Shown: positions 20,561 through 28,970, counted from the first letter of the stretch. The stretch: 64,000 nucleotides of DNA from Frigidibacter oleivorans (GCF_003993775.1 NZ_RJRZ01000013.1:1-64000); one strand, 5' to 3'. Made by a program: numbers and translations. Notes: generated from the sequence alone by a model not told the origin.

Positions 20561-22051
20561 ATGGCAGAGGATCCAAAAGGGCAGCGGCCAGCAGGCAGCG
20601 GGCGCGTTGCCTTCAGGGGCATGGTCTGGACCGCCGCGGCGCTGATCTTTTCCAAGGCGCTGTCCTTTGTCAGTCAGATCGCCCTTGGCTATCTCCTGGC
20701 GGTCGAGACCTATGCGATCTTTGCACTCCTCACGACGGCCATGATCTTTGTAAGCGGTTTCCAGAATTCTGGCGTGTCCAAGGCGCTGATCCAGCAGCAG
20801 GAGCGTCTGGACGCTCTGTTGCCCGAGTATTCTGCGTTCGCGCTGTGGATGGGCCTGATCGGTTTTGTGCTGCTGATCGTGACGGGGGCAGCCTTCCAGA
20901 GCCTCTACGACGTGCCAGGCCTGTTCCTCATCATCTTTGTTCAAGCTCTTAGCCTGCCGCTGATCGCGATGTCGACGATCCTGATGGCGGTGCTCAGCGC
21001 TCGACTGGCGTTCCGGACGTTGAACCTGATAGAGATGCGCCGGTCGCTGACCTACTACGCAGTGCTAATCATCGGGGCGGCCGTCGGAACTGCGGGTTTC
21101 ACGATGGCGCTGGCGCTGTTGGCTGGCGCGATACTGCATCTGACTATGCTCGCGCGCACGGCGGCGCCATTCCACATCGGTTTCCGCCTGTCATTCGCCC
21201 GGTTCCGTGCGATGGCCTGGCAACTGCGCTGGATCATCATTTCGGCCTTCCTGTTCGCGCTTGGCATGAACGGCGATTACCTGGTTCTAGGCAAGATGCT
21301 GCAATCGCAGGACGTGGGGTATTATTTCTTCGGCTTCATGCTAATCACCAACGTGACGATCTTGCTGGCCAGCGGCATCAACCAAACCCTGCTTCCGGTC
21401 TTTTCCAAGCTCAAGAACGACCTTCCCGCGTTGCAGAGACAGGTTCTGATGTCGAGCGGGGCGATCACGCTGATGGCGTGCATGCTGTCGATCTGTCTGA
21501 TCGGTTTTGGCGCCGTTATGGTCCATCTGATCTGGGGCGGCAAGTGGGACGGCGCGATCGTGGTCGTGCTGTCGGTTGCTGCAATCCAGCCGGTGCGCCT
21601 GACGGCGACGATGGGCGGTGTCGTCCTCGAGGCACAGGGCGCATGGAGCCTGCGGCTGGGCACGCTTGTGTTCGACGGAGCGCTGATCCTGGTCTGTTCG
21701 GCCGTCGGAGCCTGGCTGGGTGGACTTTATGGCGCCGCCATCGCCGTGGCAGTCCAACGGGCGGCGACGGGGCTGATAACCTTTCCGATGGGTGTGCGCC
21801 GGATCGGAATTGGCTGGCGGCGGATCGGGGCCTTCTGGCTGCGTTGCCTTGGGCCTTACTTCCTAGTGGTGGGGGGGCTGTTTCTGCTGGCGCCGGACCG
21901 CTATGCAGATGCCGATACTTGGGCAATTGTGGGGCGGGCAGCGCTGGAAACTGCCGGAGCACTGGCGGTTTTCGTGGCCGCCAACATGGTGTTCAATCGC
22001 GAACTGCTCGGGGCGATGGCCGGAGTGATCCGGTCGCGGAAACCCGCATGA
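20561..22051 (+). CDS. Wzx-type oligosaccharide flippase (MATE/MOP superfamily)
   Basis: 496-residue multi-span inner-membrane protein with about 12-14 hydrophobic segments, starting WTAAALIFSKALSFVSQIAL and including a GVSKALIQQ-type loop after the second span. This is the organisation of polysaccharide flippases that move undecaprenyl-linked repeat units to the periplasm. ATG at 20561 is chosen because it follows the pyruvyl-transferase stop by a few bases and gives MAEDPKGQRP before the first helix; the open frame extends further upstream without support. No Wzy polymerase was recognised in the island. Confidence 0.85.
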   Translation: MAEDPKGQRPAGSGRVAFRGMVWTAAALIFSKALSFVSQIALGYLLAVETYAIFALLTTAMIFVSGFQNSGVSKALIQQQERLDALLPEYSAFALWMGLIGFVLLIVTGAAFQSLYDVPGLFLIIFVQALSLPLIAMSTILMAVLSARLAFRTLNLIEMRRSLTYYAVLIIGAAVGTAGFTMALALLAGAILHLTMLARTAAPFHIGFRLSFARFRAMAWQLRWIIISAFLFALGMNGDYLVLGKMLQSQDVGYYFFGFMLITNVTILLASGINQTLLPVFSKLKNDLPALQRQVLMSSGAITLMACMLSICLIGFGAVMVHLIWGGKWDGAIVVVLSVAAIQPVRLTATMGGVVLEAQGAWSLRLGTLVFDGALILVCSAVGAWLGGLYGAAIAVAVQRAATGLITFPMGVRRIGIGWRRIGAFWLRCLGPYFLVVGGLFLLAPDRYADADTWAIVGRAALETAGALAVFVAANMVFNRELLGAMAGVIRSRKPA

Positions 22052-22083
22052 AACAGCTATCTTTATAAAGTGCGGATCCGGCA

Positions 22084-23301
22084 ATGACCCAGCAAAAGCG
22101 CCTTCTCTTCATCGCCTCGGGCACAGAAGGCTATGGCGTGCGGCGGGTCTGGGACAGCCTCGTTGGCGGCCTGACGGCCCGCGGCTACACTGTCCATGTT
22201 GCCCTCTTGACGGGCGGAGCCGGAGCAGCGCAAGGCTGGTGCGCGATGGGCGCAGAGATCACTCAAATCGCGCCGGGCGCCTCCCTGCAGAACGCCGGTG
22301 AGGCCCGCTGGGGAAAAGCAGCGGCACTAGGATCACGAGCGTTGACACAGTTCCGGATGATCGGGCGCCTAACGGCGCTGGCGCGCAATACAGCGGCAGA
22401 TAGGATCGTAGTTCAGAGCCCCCTCGAAGTGCCGATGGCCGCACTGGTTGCCAGACGCTGCGGTATTCCTCTTTATTGGATGATGCCCAACGGTGTCTCG
22501 GACACGTATCCGCTGGACATTAATCGGAGGCTTTATGCGCTGCTCGGGCGCCGGGCAAACCTCGTGCCGCTGGCCAACTCCCGCTATACGCTAGGCACCT
22601 TGGGGTCGCGGGCCGTTCAGGCGGAAGTCTTGCATCTGGGGATCGACATTCAGGAGTTCTTCCCCGGGCGTTGGGATCCTGCCGCTGCCGCGGAACTGCG
22701 AAGATCCCTCGGGCTGCGCGGGGATGGCGCGGTTCTTGGACTATTCGCAAGGCTTGTGCCGAACAAGGGCCTTGGCGTTCTGGTCGAGGCCCTGGGCCTG
22801 CTGGCGGCTGAGGGTCATCGCCCGAACGTGCTGATTTGCGGCGGCCCTTTGGATAGCAGTTTTGTCGCGTCTGTGAGGTCCCGGGCGCAAGAACTAGGCG
22901 TGAGTGAGCAGCTTTTCTTTCAGGGGCCGATCCAAGACATCGGCCCCTGGTATGCGGCAAGCGACATCATCCTCAACACCCGCCTTGACCCGGAACCCTT
23001 CGGCTTGTCGGTGATTGAGGGCATGGCAATGGCGAAACCGGTTCTCGCCCACCAAGCCGGTGGCCCCGCCGAAACAGTGCTCGACGGAAAGACGGGGTGG
23101 CTGATCACCGCACCAGATCCCGCTTCGTTTGCCGCAGGGATGCGCCGCGCCTTTGCAGATAGGCCGCGGTGGCACGAAATGGGTCTTGCCGCTCGCGCCC
23201 AAGTCGAGCGCAATTTCAGCGAGGATAAGATGCTCGACCGGCTTGAAGCCGTCTGGGGCCGGGCGGAGCGGGGCCGACGGGGGACGGCTGGTGTCCAATG
23301 A
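22084..23301 (+). CDS. Glycosyltransferase family 4 protein
   Basis: 405-residue GT4 enzyme. N-terminal Rossmann half (RLLFIASGTEGYGVRRVWDS), then GLFARLVPNKGLGVLVEAL, VLICGGPLDSSFV, LFFQGPIQDIGPWYAASDI and EX7E in DPEPFGLSVIEGMAMAKPVL. Likely adds a sugar to the island-encoded polysaccharide unit on the cytoplasmic side. Last intact gene of the cluster, 32 bp after the flippase; insertion-sequence debris begins about 25 bp downstream. Confidence 0.85.
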   Translation: MTQQKRLLFIASGTEGYGVRRVWDSLVGGLTARGYTVHVALLTGGAGAAQGWCAMGAEITQIAPGASLQNAGEARWGKAAALGSRALTQFRMIGRLTALARNTAADRIVVQSPLEVPMAALVARRCGIPLYWMMPNGVSDTYPLDINRRLYALLGRRANLVPLANSRYTLGTLGSRAVQAEVLHLGIDIQEFFPGRWDPAAAAELRRSLGLRGDGAVLGLFARLVPNKGLGVLVEALGLLAAEGHRPNVLICGGPLDSSFVASVRSRAQELGVSEQLFFQGPIQDIGPWYAASDIILNTRLDPEPFGLSVIEGMAMAKPVLAHQAGGPAETVLDGKTGWLITAPDPASFAAGMRRAFADRPRWHEMGLAARAQVERNFSEDKMLDRLEAVWGRAERGRRGTAGVQ

Positions 23302-23325
23302 AGAAGCGCCTGTGCGCTGCCTAGG

Positions 23326-23490
23326 TCATGTTGACAAATGGCGGAGCCAGAGACGGATCGAGGTGATGTCGATGAACCCCAATAAGCTCTCTGCGGTTTT
23401 GTCTTAGCGGGTGGCGACGCGGCGGGCGTTCTTCAGCTTGTTGAAGCAGCGCTCGACGAGGTTGCGCAGCCGGTAGAGGGTGCGGTCCAC
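23326..23490 (-). pseudogene. IS5-family transposase remnant (C-terminal fragment)
   Basis: On the minus strand the frame reads RLRNLVERCFNKLKNARRVA, then TR, a TAA stop (at 23404-23406), then DKTAESLLGFIDITSIRLWL and a final TGA. This is the recognisable end of an IS5-group DDE transposase, with the family Tyr before DKTAES replaced by a stop. Only the last 50 or so residues remain; no terminal repeats identified. Confidence 0.7.
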
Positions 23491-23698
23491 TGTGAGCTAC
23501 CCCCCGAAATCGGACAGTGACGGAAGCTACGATCTGACGTCTGCTGGTCTCCAAGACCGAGGAGATCAGGCCATGATGAAGTTCGCCCTGAACAAGGCCC
23601 ATGCCATTGACTTTGCGCTGAAACGTTGCGAATTTTCTCGCCTTGGCCTGCAGGGTTTTGTATGATTTCCGCGGAAACCTTGCAGTTTTGGTTCTGCC
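23491..23698. other. Junction of degraded insertion sequences
   Basis: About 200 bp starting TGTGAGCTACCCCCCGAAAT, reminiscent of IS3-type ends, and containing a short ATG frame at 23572 (MMKFALNKAHAIDF) without a recognised domain. The last bases upstream of 23699 are the likely left end and promoter of the next transposase. Confidence 0.35.
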
Positions 23699-24253
23699 AT
23701 GAAGCACCGTCCGCGCCCTCCGGAACAGGATGACCTGCTGCTCCCTCGGCTTGTCGACATGATCGACCCGCGGCACGAGTTGGTGAAACTGGCGGCGCTG
23801 ATCGACTGGGAGGCGTTCGAGCGGGAATGGGCGGGGTTCTTTCCGTCCGGCAAGGGACGGCCCGCGACAGTGCCGCGGCTGGTGGCGGGGCTGCTCTATC
23901 TCTAGCACGCCTATCGGCTGTCGGACGAGGCGGTGGTCGCGCGTTTGGTGGAGAACTCGCATTGCCAGCACCTCACCGGCGAGACCTTCTTCCAGCACAA
24001 GCTGCCGATTGACCCCTCCTCGCCGACCCGCTCACGTGGTCGCATCGGCGAGGAAGGGGTCGAATGGCTGCTGACCCAGACGATCCGGGCCGGCAGAGGT
24101 CCGGTGCCATCGACGGGGACAGCGTCAAGCGCGGGGCGGTCGACACGACCGTGATGGAGAAGGCGATTGCCCATCCGACCGATGCCCGGGCTTGACGAGC
24201 GGGCGCGGGATCAACTGGTGGTTCTGGCTCAGGAGGCGGGGGTGGCCGCCTGA
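23699..24253 (+). pseudogene. IS5-superfamily transposase remnant (N-terminal part)
   Basis: Reads MKHRPRPPEQDDLLLPRLVD, LVKLAALIDWEAFEREWAGF, then VPRLVAGLLYL, a TAG at 23903-23905, and continues in the same frame with HAYRLSDEAVVARLVENSHC and FFQHKLPID. Relatives have Lys at the stop (LLYLKHAY). After about 24100 at least one frameshift separates AIDGDSVKRGAVDTTVMEKA and then RARDQLVVLAQEAGVAA from the first part, and the coding signal ends near 24253. Not functional. Confidence 0.75.
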
Positions 24254-24601
24254 CACAACGCGCGGCGCAGAGTGACGTCGCCCTCACTCTCCAGCCTTGG
24301 TTAACAGCAGGTCGGTCTGAGGTTCACCCCCGGCGCTATCTCCCGGTCACTTAAACCTCCGCGTCCGCCCCTCTCTCCGGCCCGACATCATGGGCGCCTC
24401 GAATGCGTCGAAGACGCTCATCATCCGGCAGACCCATCTCGGCGCGCACCGCGGCCAGTTCAGCGGCATCGCTCGCCAGCTTCTCCCGCTCATGCCAGTC
24501 ACGCGCGACGTTCTGGTCGCCACGCTCTGCACGAGCCACTCGGCCACCGGGCGGATCGACGAAGCGCGCGTTCGCGCGGCCCTGCCAGAGGACAAGGTGC
24601 T

Positions 24602-25537
24602 GTCGAGCATCAGTCCCACACGCCCGCAGACATCGACGCGATCATCGCGCAGCGGATCGCAGCGGAAGTAGAGGCCGCAGAGTGGCGGCGGCACCTCGAC
24701 GGACCCCACGCGCATGTCACGTTCGCGCAGGCGGCTCTTTCCTACGTCGATGCCGAGAAGTCGGACAGGTTCGTGCTGAGGGTCGCCGAGCATTGGAAGG
24801 ACACCCGCTTGCGCGAGATCACCGGCGAGGCGGTCCGGCAGTCGGCGTTCACGCTGTATCCGAAGGTGAAAGGCGCAACCCGGAACCGCCAAGTCATCGC
24901 GCCGACTCAGGCGATCATCAACCATGCCGCGGGCCTTGGCTGGTGCGCGCCCATGAAGATCAAGCGCTTCCCGGTCGAGGTGAAAACCAAGACCATCATC
25001 GACCCCGCATGGGCCCATGCCTTTGCGGACCATGCCTCTCCGCATCTTGGCGCGTTGTGCCTGTTCATGCTGGGCACCGCGGCGCGGATCAGCTAGGCGC
25101 TGGCGGTGACTTGGCGGCATGTCGATCTAGAAGCCGGGACAGTGAAGATCCCCATGAGCCACAAGAACAACGAAGAGAACATGTCGCATCTGCCAGCCGA
25201 GGTGGTCATCGCCCTGGAGGGCACCCCGAGCAACCGCGCGCCCGATGATCATGTGTTCGGCTACTCCGCCAGGGACAGCGTGACCCAGCCCTGGAAAAAC
25301 GCGATCGAGCGCGCATGCCTCGACCATCGCAGTCCCCATTGCTGCCGGCATGGATTTGCGACGCTGATGCTGCGGGCGGGGCTCGATGTGAAGACCGTCG
25401 CCGCCCGCGGTGGATGGAAGGATGCCGGCATCGTCCTGAAGACCTACGCCCACGCTATCGAGGATCGCACGGTGACCGATGCGGTGTTTAGCACAAAACC
25501 TGCACAGCCCCGGAAGAAGACGCCAGCAAACCAATGA
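24602..25537 (+). pseudogene. Tyrosine recombinase/phage-type integrase, disrupted
   Basis: The single frame from 24602 reads VEHQSHTPADIDAIIAQRIA, the core-binding region HVTFAQAALSYVDAEKSDRF, and REITGEAVRQSAFTLYP, then reaches TAG at 25094-25096 within ARIS*ALAVTWRHVDL, where relatives have Glu (ARISEAL). The remaining domain is intact: box I Arg, HCCRHGFATLML (HxxR), GGWKDA (Trp in place of the second His) and the nucleophile Tyr in LKTYAHA. Upstream of 24602 the frame is lost; coding-like sequence from about 24390 is in another frame. It ends 36 bp before the right repeat, as expected for the island's own integrase. Confidence 0.85.
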
Positions 25538-25572
25538 AAATGATAGGTAATTTAGGCGCTTTCTTCTCCCAT

Positions 25573-25595
25573 CGTTGGGGAAGGGTGTCCCGCCG
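25573..25595 (+). repeat. Putative attR core (direct repeat, distal copy)
   Basis: The 23-bp core identical to 14781-14803, same orientation, 36 bp past the integrase stop. To its right, CGGAGATTACGCGG...GCGAAAGCAAGGG resembles the sequence following the serC-side copy, so this is probably the original chromosomal upstream half of the serC leader, now separated from serC. The next 200 bp to the alpha/beta hydrolase start hold no gene. Confidence 0.7.
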
Positions 25596-25795
25596 CGGAG
25601 ATTACGCGGGCCGGGGCGCGAAAGCAAGGGTCTTGATCGCAGCGCGCTTCGTTTTGCCCGCGCCTTCCCCGCGCCCTCCCGAGCGACGCGGGCGCACAGC
25701 CAGCGCGGGGCCATGCGGCGGGGTGGGCGATCGCCTCTCCGCGTGGAACCTCGCACCGGCTAAATGCGTTTTGACGGTGTAGAAGGGGGGATATC

Positions 25796-26674
25796 ATGAC
25801 TGACCCGTTCATCCGGCATCGCCACGAGATCATCGGTGGGCATCGCCTGTTCCTGCGTGAGGCGGGCGCGACGCATGCCCCGGTGGTTCTGCTGCCGCAT
25901 GGCTATCCCTGTTCCTCCTACCAGTTCCGCCGGCTGATGCCGGCGCTGGCCGATCGCTGGCGAACCGTGGCGTTCGACTGGCCGGGTTTCGGCTACAGCG
26001 ACACGCCCGACCCCGGCGGATTCGGCTACGACTTCGACGCCTTTGAAACCGTGCTGACCGCCGTCGCCGACCATCTCCGCCTCGACCGCTATGCCCTGTG
26101 GCTGCACGATTACGGCTCGCAGATCGGCCTTCGGCACGCCATCGCGCATCCCGACCGGATCGCCGCGCTGATCATCCAGAACGGCGACATCTACGAAGAC
26201 GCGCTCGGCCCGAAATACGCGACGATCCGGGCCTACTGGGCCGACAAGACCGCGCAGAACCGCCGCCCGCTGGAGGAGGCCGTCAGCAAGGACGGTTTCC
26301 GGGCAGAGTTCGTCGGCGAGGTGGCGGATGACGTCGCGATGCGCATTCCGCCCGATCTGTGGAAATTGCACTGGCCGTTGATGGACACGCCCATGCGCCG
26401 CAAGATCGCGGTCGGGCTGATGGAGAAGCTCGAACAGAACCTTCGCTGGTTTCCGCACTATCAGGCCTTCCTGCGCGAGCGGCGCCCGCCGACGCTGATC
26501 GTCTGGGGGCCGCAGGACGGCTACATGCCGGCCGAATCCGCCCGCGCCTATCACCGCGACCTTCCGGATGCCGAACTGCATCTTCTGGAGGATGCCGGCC
26601 ATTGGCTGCTTGAGACCCATTTTGACCAGGCGCTGCCCCTCATCCGCGATTTCCTCGCCCGGCGACACGCTTGA
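25796..26674 (+). CDS. Alpha/beta hydrolase, epoxide hydrolase/haloalkane dehalogenase-like
   Basis: 292 residues. Oxyanion motif HGYP at 35-38, nucleophile Asp105 in LWLHDYGSQIG (Asp rather than Ser marks epoxide hydrolases and haloalkane dehalogenases), a cap domain, the acid region WGPQDGYMPAES and catalytic His in EDAGHWLLE near 269. ATG preceded by AAGGGGGG. Begins just outside the island's right repeat and is followed on the same strand by a duplicated small-domain protein and a CGNR protein. Substrate unknown. Confidence 0.85.
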   Translation: MTDPFIRHRHEIIGGHRLFLREAGATHAPVVLLPHGYPCSSYQFRRLMPALADRWRTVAFDWPGFGYSDTPDPGGFGYDFDAFETVLTAVADHLRLDRYALWLHDYGSQIGLRHAIAHPDRIAALIIQNGDIYEDALGPKYATIRAYWADKTAQNRRPLEEAVSKDGFRAEFVGEVADDVAMRIPPDLWKLHWPLMDTPMRRKIAVGLMEKLEQNLRWFPHYQAFLRERRPPTLIVWGPQDGYMPAESARAYHRDLPDAELHLLEDAGHWLLETHFDQALPLIRDFLARRHA

Positions 26675-26718
26675 CACCCGCGCGTTCGGCATGCCGCCAC
26701 CCGTTCCCGGAGATGACC

Positions 26719-27366
26719 ATGCCGACCAGACCGACCATCGCCCGCATCTGGTGCGGGCGGACCCGCCGCACCGACGCCGACGATTACGCGGCCTATAACC
26801 GCCGCGAAGGCGTTCCGCCGCTCGAGGAGACCGCGCTTGGCGTGCAGCTTTTCCGCGAGGATCGTGAGGACGAGACGTGGTTCACGACGGTGTCCTACTG
26901 GGCCGACATGGAGGCGATGACCAGCTTCACCGGGGGGGATCCGACCGAGGTCCATCATCTCGCCCGGGACCCCGAGTTGCTGATCGACCTGCCCGCGCGA
27001 ATCGAGATCCACCGCATCCTGGACGACCGGCAGGGGTTGCGGGACGGCGGGCCGCGTCTCGCCCGCATCTGGCGGGCGCGGACCCGCCGCGCCCGGGCCG
27101 ACGATTACGAGCCCTATCTGCGCGCCGGCGGGATCCCGCCCCTTCAGGATACCGCCATGGGATTCCAGCTTCTCCGCGAGGACCGGGAACAGGAAAGCTG
27201 GTTCACCTTCATCTCCTACTGGAACGAGATGGCGGAGATGCGCGCCTTCACCAAGGGTGACCCGACCAAGGTCCACCTCTTGCCCCGCGGCGACGAACTC
27301 CTGATCGAAAAGCCCGACCGGGTGGAGATATGCCGCATTCTTGTGGACCGGGAGGGGCTGCGCTAG
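26719..27366 (+). CDS. Uncharacterised protein with internal tandem duplication
   Basis: 215 residues made of two copies of one domain of about 104 residues (5-108 and 112-215, offset 107). Both copies share ARIW, RTRR, ADDY, a PPL-x-T-x-G segment, REDRE, WFT, SYW, GDPT-x-VH, LLI, I-x-RIL and GLR. The compact alpha/beta look with paired Trp and Tyr resembles dimeric ferredoxin-like ABM/NIPSNAP domains, which normally dimerise; a tandem copy would make the dimer in one chain. ATG 26719 has GGAG 6 nt upstream; ATG 26713 is too close to it. Function unknown. Confidence 0.7.
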   Translation: MPTRPTIARIWCGRTRRTDADDYAAYNRREGVPPLEETALGVQLFREDREDETWFTTVSYWADMEAMTSFTGGDPTEVHHLARDPELLIDLPARIEIHRILDDRQGLRDGGPRLARIWRARTRRARADDYEPYLRAGGIPPLQDTAMGFQLLREDREQESWFTFISYWNEMAEMRAFTKGDPTKVHLLPRGDELLIEKPDRVEICRILVDREGLR

Positions 27367-27387
27367 CGGTGGGGCAGGGGGTGCGGG

Positions 27388-27990
27388 ATGCAGGCAAGCG
27401 GGGAACCGGGGGATCGTCGTGACGCGGAGGAGCAACCTCCTCTGCCGCGGCGCGTCGGCGGCAACCTCGCGCTCGATCTCGCCAACACCTTCAGCTTTCG
27501 CGGCACGGCGCGCGAGGTCGATCATCTGGCGACGGTCGAGGCGGTGCGGCGTTGGGCGGTCGCGGCAGGACTGATCGAGGACGGCTGGTCGCCCGCAACC
27601 GACGAGGCGCGAACGCTCGTTGCGACCGTCCACCGCCTGCGCCGCGCCGTGGATGCGACGGGCGCCGCCATCGCGCATTCCGAGGAACCGCCGGCCGAGG
27701 CGCTTGCTACCATCCGCGATCTGGCTGCCGGCAGCCTTGCGCGCGCGACCCTCGCCGGAGTGCCGGCGCATCTGTCGTTCGACGGTCCCGACCGCATCGT
27801 CGGGCCGGTCGCATGGGCGGCGCTCGACCTGCTGCGCGGGTCGGACCTCGACCGGCTGAAGCAATGCCCGCCCGAGGACTGCCACTGGCTGTTCATCGAC
27901 CGGACCAAGAACGGCTCGCGCCGCTGGTGCGAGATGGCGACCTGTGGCGACAAGGCGAAACGGCGGGCCCGCAGGTCCGGCACAGGATGA
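27388..27990 (+). CDS. CGNR zinc-finger/ABATE-domain protein
   Basis: 200 residues. N-terminal GGNLALDLANTFSFRG is the usual ABATE-domain opening; the C-terminal stress-type zinc ribbon shows CPPEDCHWLFIDRTKNGSRR, then WCEMATCGDKAKRRA. The family signature CGNR is here CGDK. Such proteins are proposed transcription regulators. 21 bp downstream of the duplicated protein, same strand, so possibly the regulator of the three-gene set. The first 20 or so residues are poorly conserved and the true start may be later. Confidence 0.75.
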   Translation: MQASGEPGDRRDAEEQPPLPRRVGGNLALDLANTFSFRGTAREVDHLATVEAVRRWAVAAGLIEDGWSPATDEARTLVATVHRLRRAVDATGAAIAHSEEPPAEALATIRDLAAGSLARATLAGVPAHLSFDGPDRIVGPVAWAALDLLRGSDLDRLKQCPPEDCHWLFIDRTKNGSRRWCEMATCGDKAKRRARRSGTG

Positions 27991-28094
27991 GCGCCGATGC
28001 CGGACCTTTCCCCGGGGCCCTCCACATCGCGGATACTGGCCTGCCCCGCGAATATCGCGTAACCCCGCCCCCGCATCACCACAGGGGCAGAGCC

Positions 28095-28970
28095 ATGTTC
28101 ACCGTCACCCTTCTTGCCAGCCCGGCCCGGGCCGACCTGCAGCGCACGACCGTCGAATCGCTGCGCGACGCCTGGGGCGGGGGCGATGCGCGCTGGCTGG
28201 CGGAGGGGATCGCGGCGGAATTCGCGGTGCCGTCGATCCCCGCCAACCGGTGGGAGGTCTGGGAGGGTCTGCAGGGCCTCGGCACCGATCTGGTGGTGCA
28301 GCCGACCGAGGGGCGGCGGCGGGCGCTGCTGCTGGCGGACATGGATTCGACCATGATCGGGCAGGAATGCATCGACGAACTGGCCGACCTGGCGGGCGTC
28401 GGGCCGCGGGTGGCGGCGATCACCGCCCGGGCGATGAATGGCGAACTGGATTTCGAGGGCGCGCTGAAGGAGCGGGTGGGCCTGCTGGCCGGTCTGCCGG
28501 AAGGCGTGATTGCGCAGGTTCTGGCGGACCGCATCACCTATACCCCCGGCGGGCGGGAACTGGTGGCGACGATGCGCGCCAATGGCGGCTTCGCGGCGCT
28601 GGTGTCGGGGGGGTTCACCGCCTTCACCGCTGCGGTGGCGGCGCATCTGGGGTTCGACGAGAACCGCGCCAACACGCTGTTGGTCGAGGACGGCCTGCTG
28701 ACGGGCCGGGTGGCCGAGCCGATCCTTGGCCGCGAGGCCAAGATGCAGGCGCTGACCGAGATCTCGGCGCGGTTGGGCATCGGCCATGACCGGGTGATCG
28801 CGGTGGGCGACGGGGCGAACGACCTGGGGATGCTGGGCATGGCGGGCGCGGGGGTGGCGCTGCATGCCAAGCCCGCGGTCGCCGCGCAATGCGACATCCG
28901 CATCAACCACGGCGATCTGACGGCGCTTCTGTATCTGCAGGGCTATTCCGCCGAAGAATTCGTGGCCTGA
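28095..28970 (+). CDS. serB: Phosphoserine phosphatase
   Basis: 291-residue SerB of the HAD superfamily, the last step of serine biosynthesis. Catalytic motif I is LLADMDSTMIGQECIDEL, motif II LVSGGFTAFT, motif III with the conserved Lys in REAKMQAL, and motif IV AVGDGANDLGML. An N-terminal ACT-like extension of about 80 residues is typical. ATG 28095 has GGGG upstream; the frame is open far upstream but overlaps the CGNR gene out of frame. Encoded 13 kb from serCA. Confidence 0.95.
   Translation: MFTVTLLASPARADLQRTTVESLRDAWGGGDARWLAEGIAAEFAVPSIPANRWEVWEGLQGLGTDLVVQPTEGRRRALLLADMDSTMIGQECIDELADLAGVGPRVAAITARAMNGELDFEGALKERVGLLAGLPEGVIAQVLADRITYTPGGRELVATMRANGGFAALVSGGFTAFTAAVAAHLGFDENRANTLLVEDGLLTGRVAEPILGREAKMQALTEISARLGIGHDRVIAVGDGANDLGMLGMAGAGVALHAKPAVAAQCDIRINHGDLTALLYLQGYSAEEFVA

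Larger units (their letters stand above)
14781..25595. mobile_element. Integrated genomic island in the serC leader carrying a polysaccharide cluster
   Basis: About 10.8 kb between direct repeats of the serC leader. Supporting signs: lower GC and more varied codon use than both flanks, a tyrosine integrase (now a pseudogene) next to the right repeat, insertion-sequence remnants, and a self-contained set of surface-polysaccharide genes all on the plus strand, opposite to serCA. The integrase end lies away from serC. Mobility is probably lost because the integrase carries at least one stop and a disrupted N-terminus. Whether it ever moved by conjugation cannot be told; no transfer genes are visible. 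Confidence 0.7.

Noticed and set aside
24351-24539. Minus-strand 62-codon frame upstream of the integrase fragment
   Set aside because: Reads smoothly (LASDAAELAAVRAEMGLPDD) but overlaps a plus-strand coding-like stretch, and I recognise no family; could not decide between them.
14781-25595. Prophage
   Set aside because: No capsid, terminase, portal, tail or lysis genes; only an integrase remnant and polysaccharide genes.
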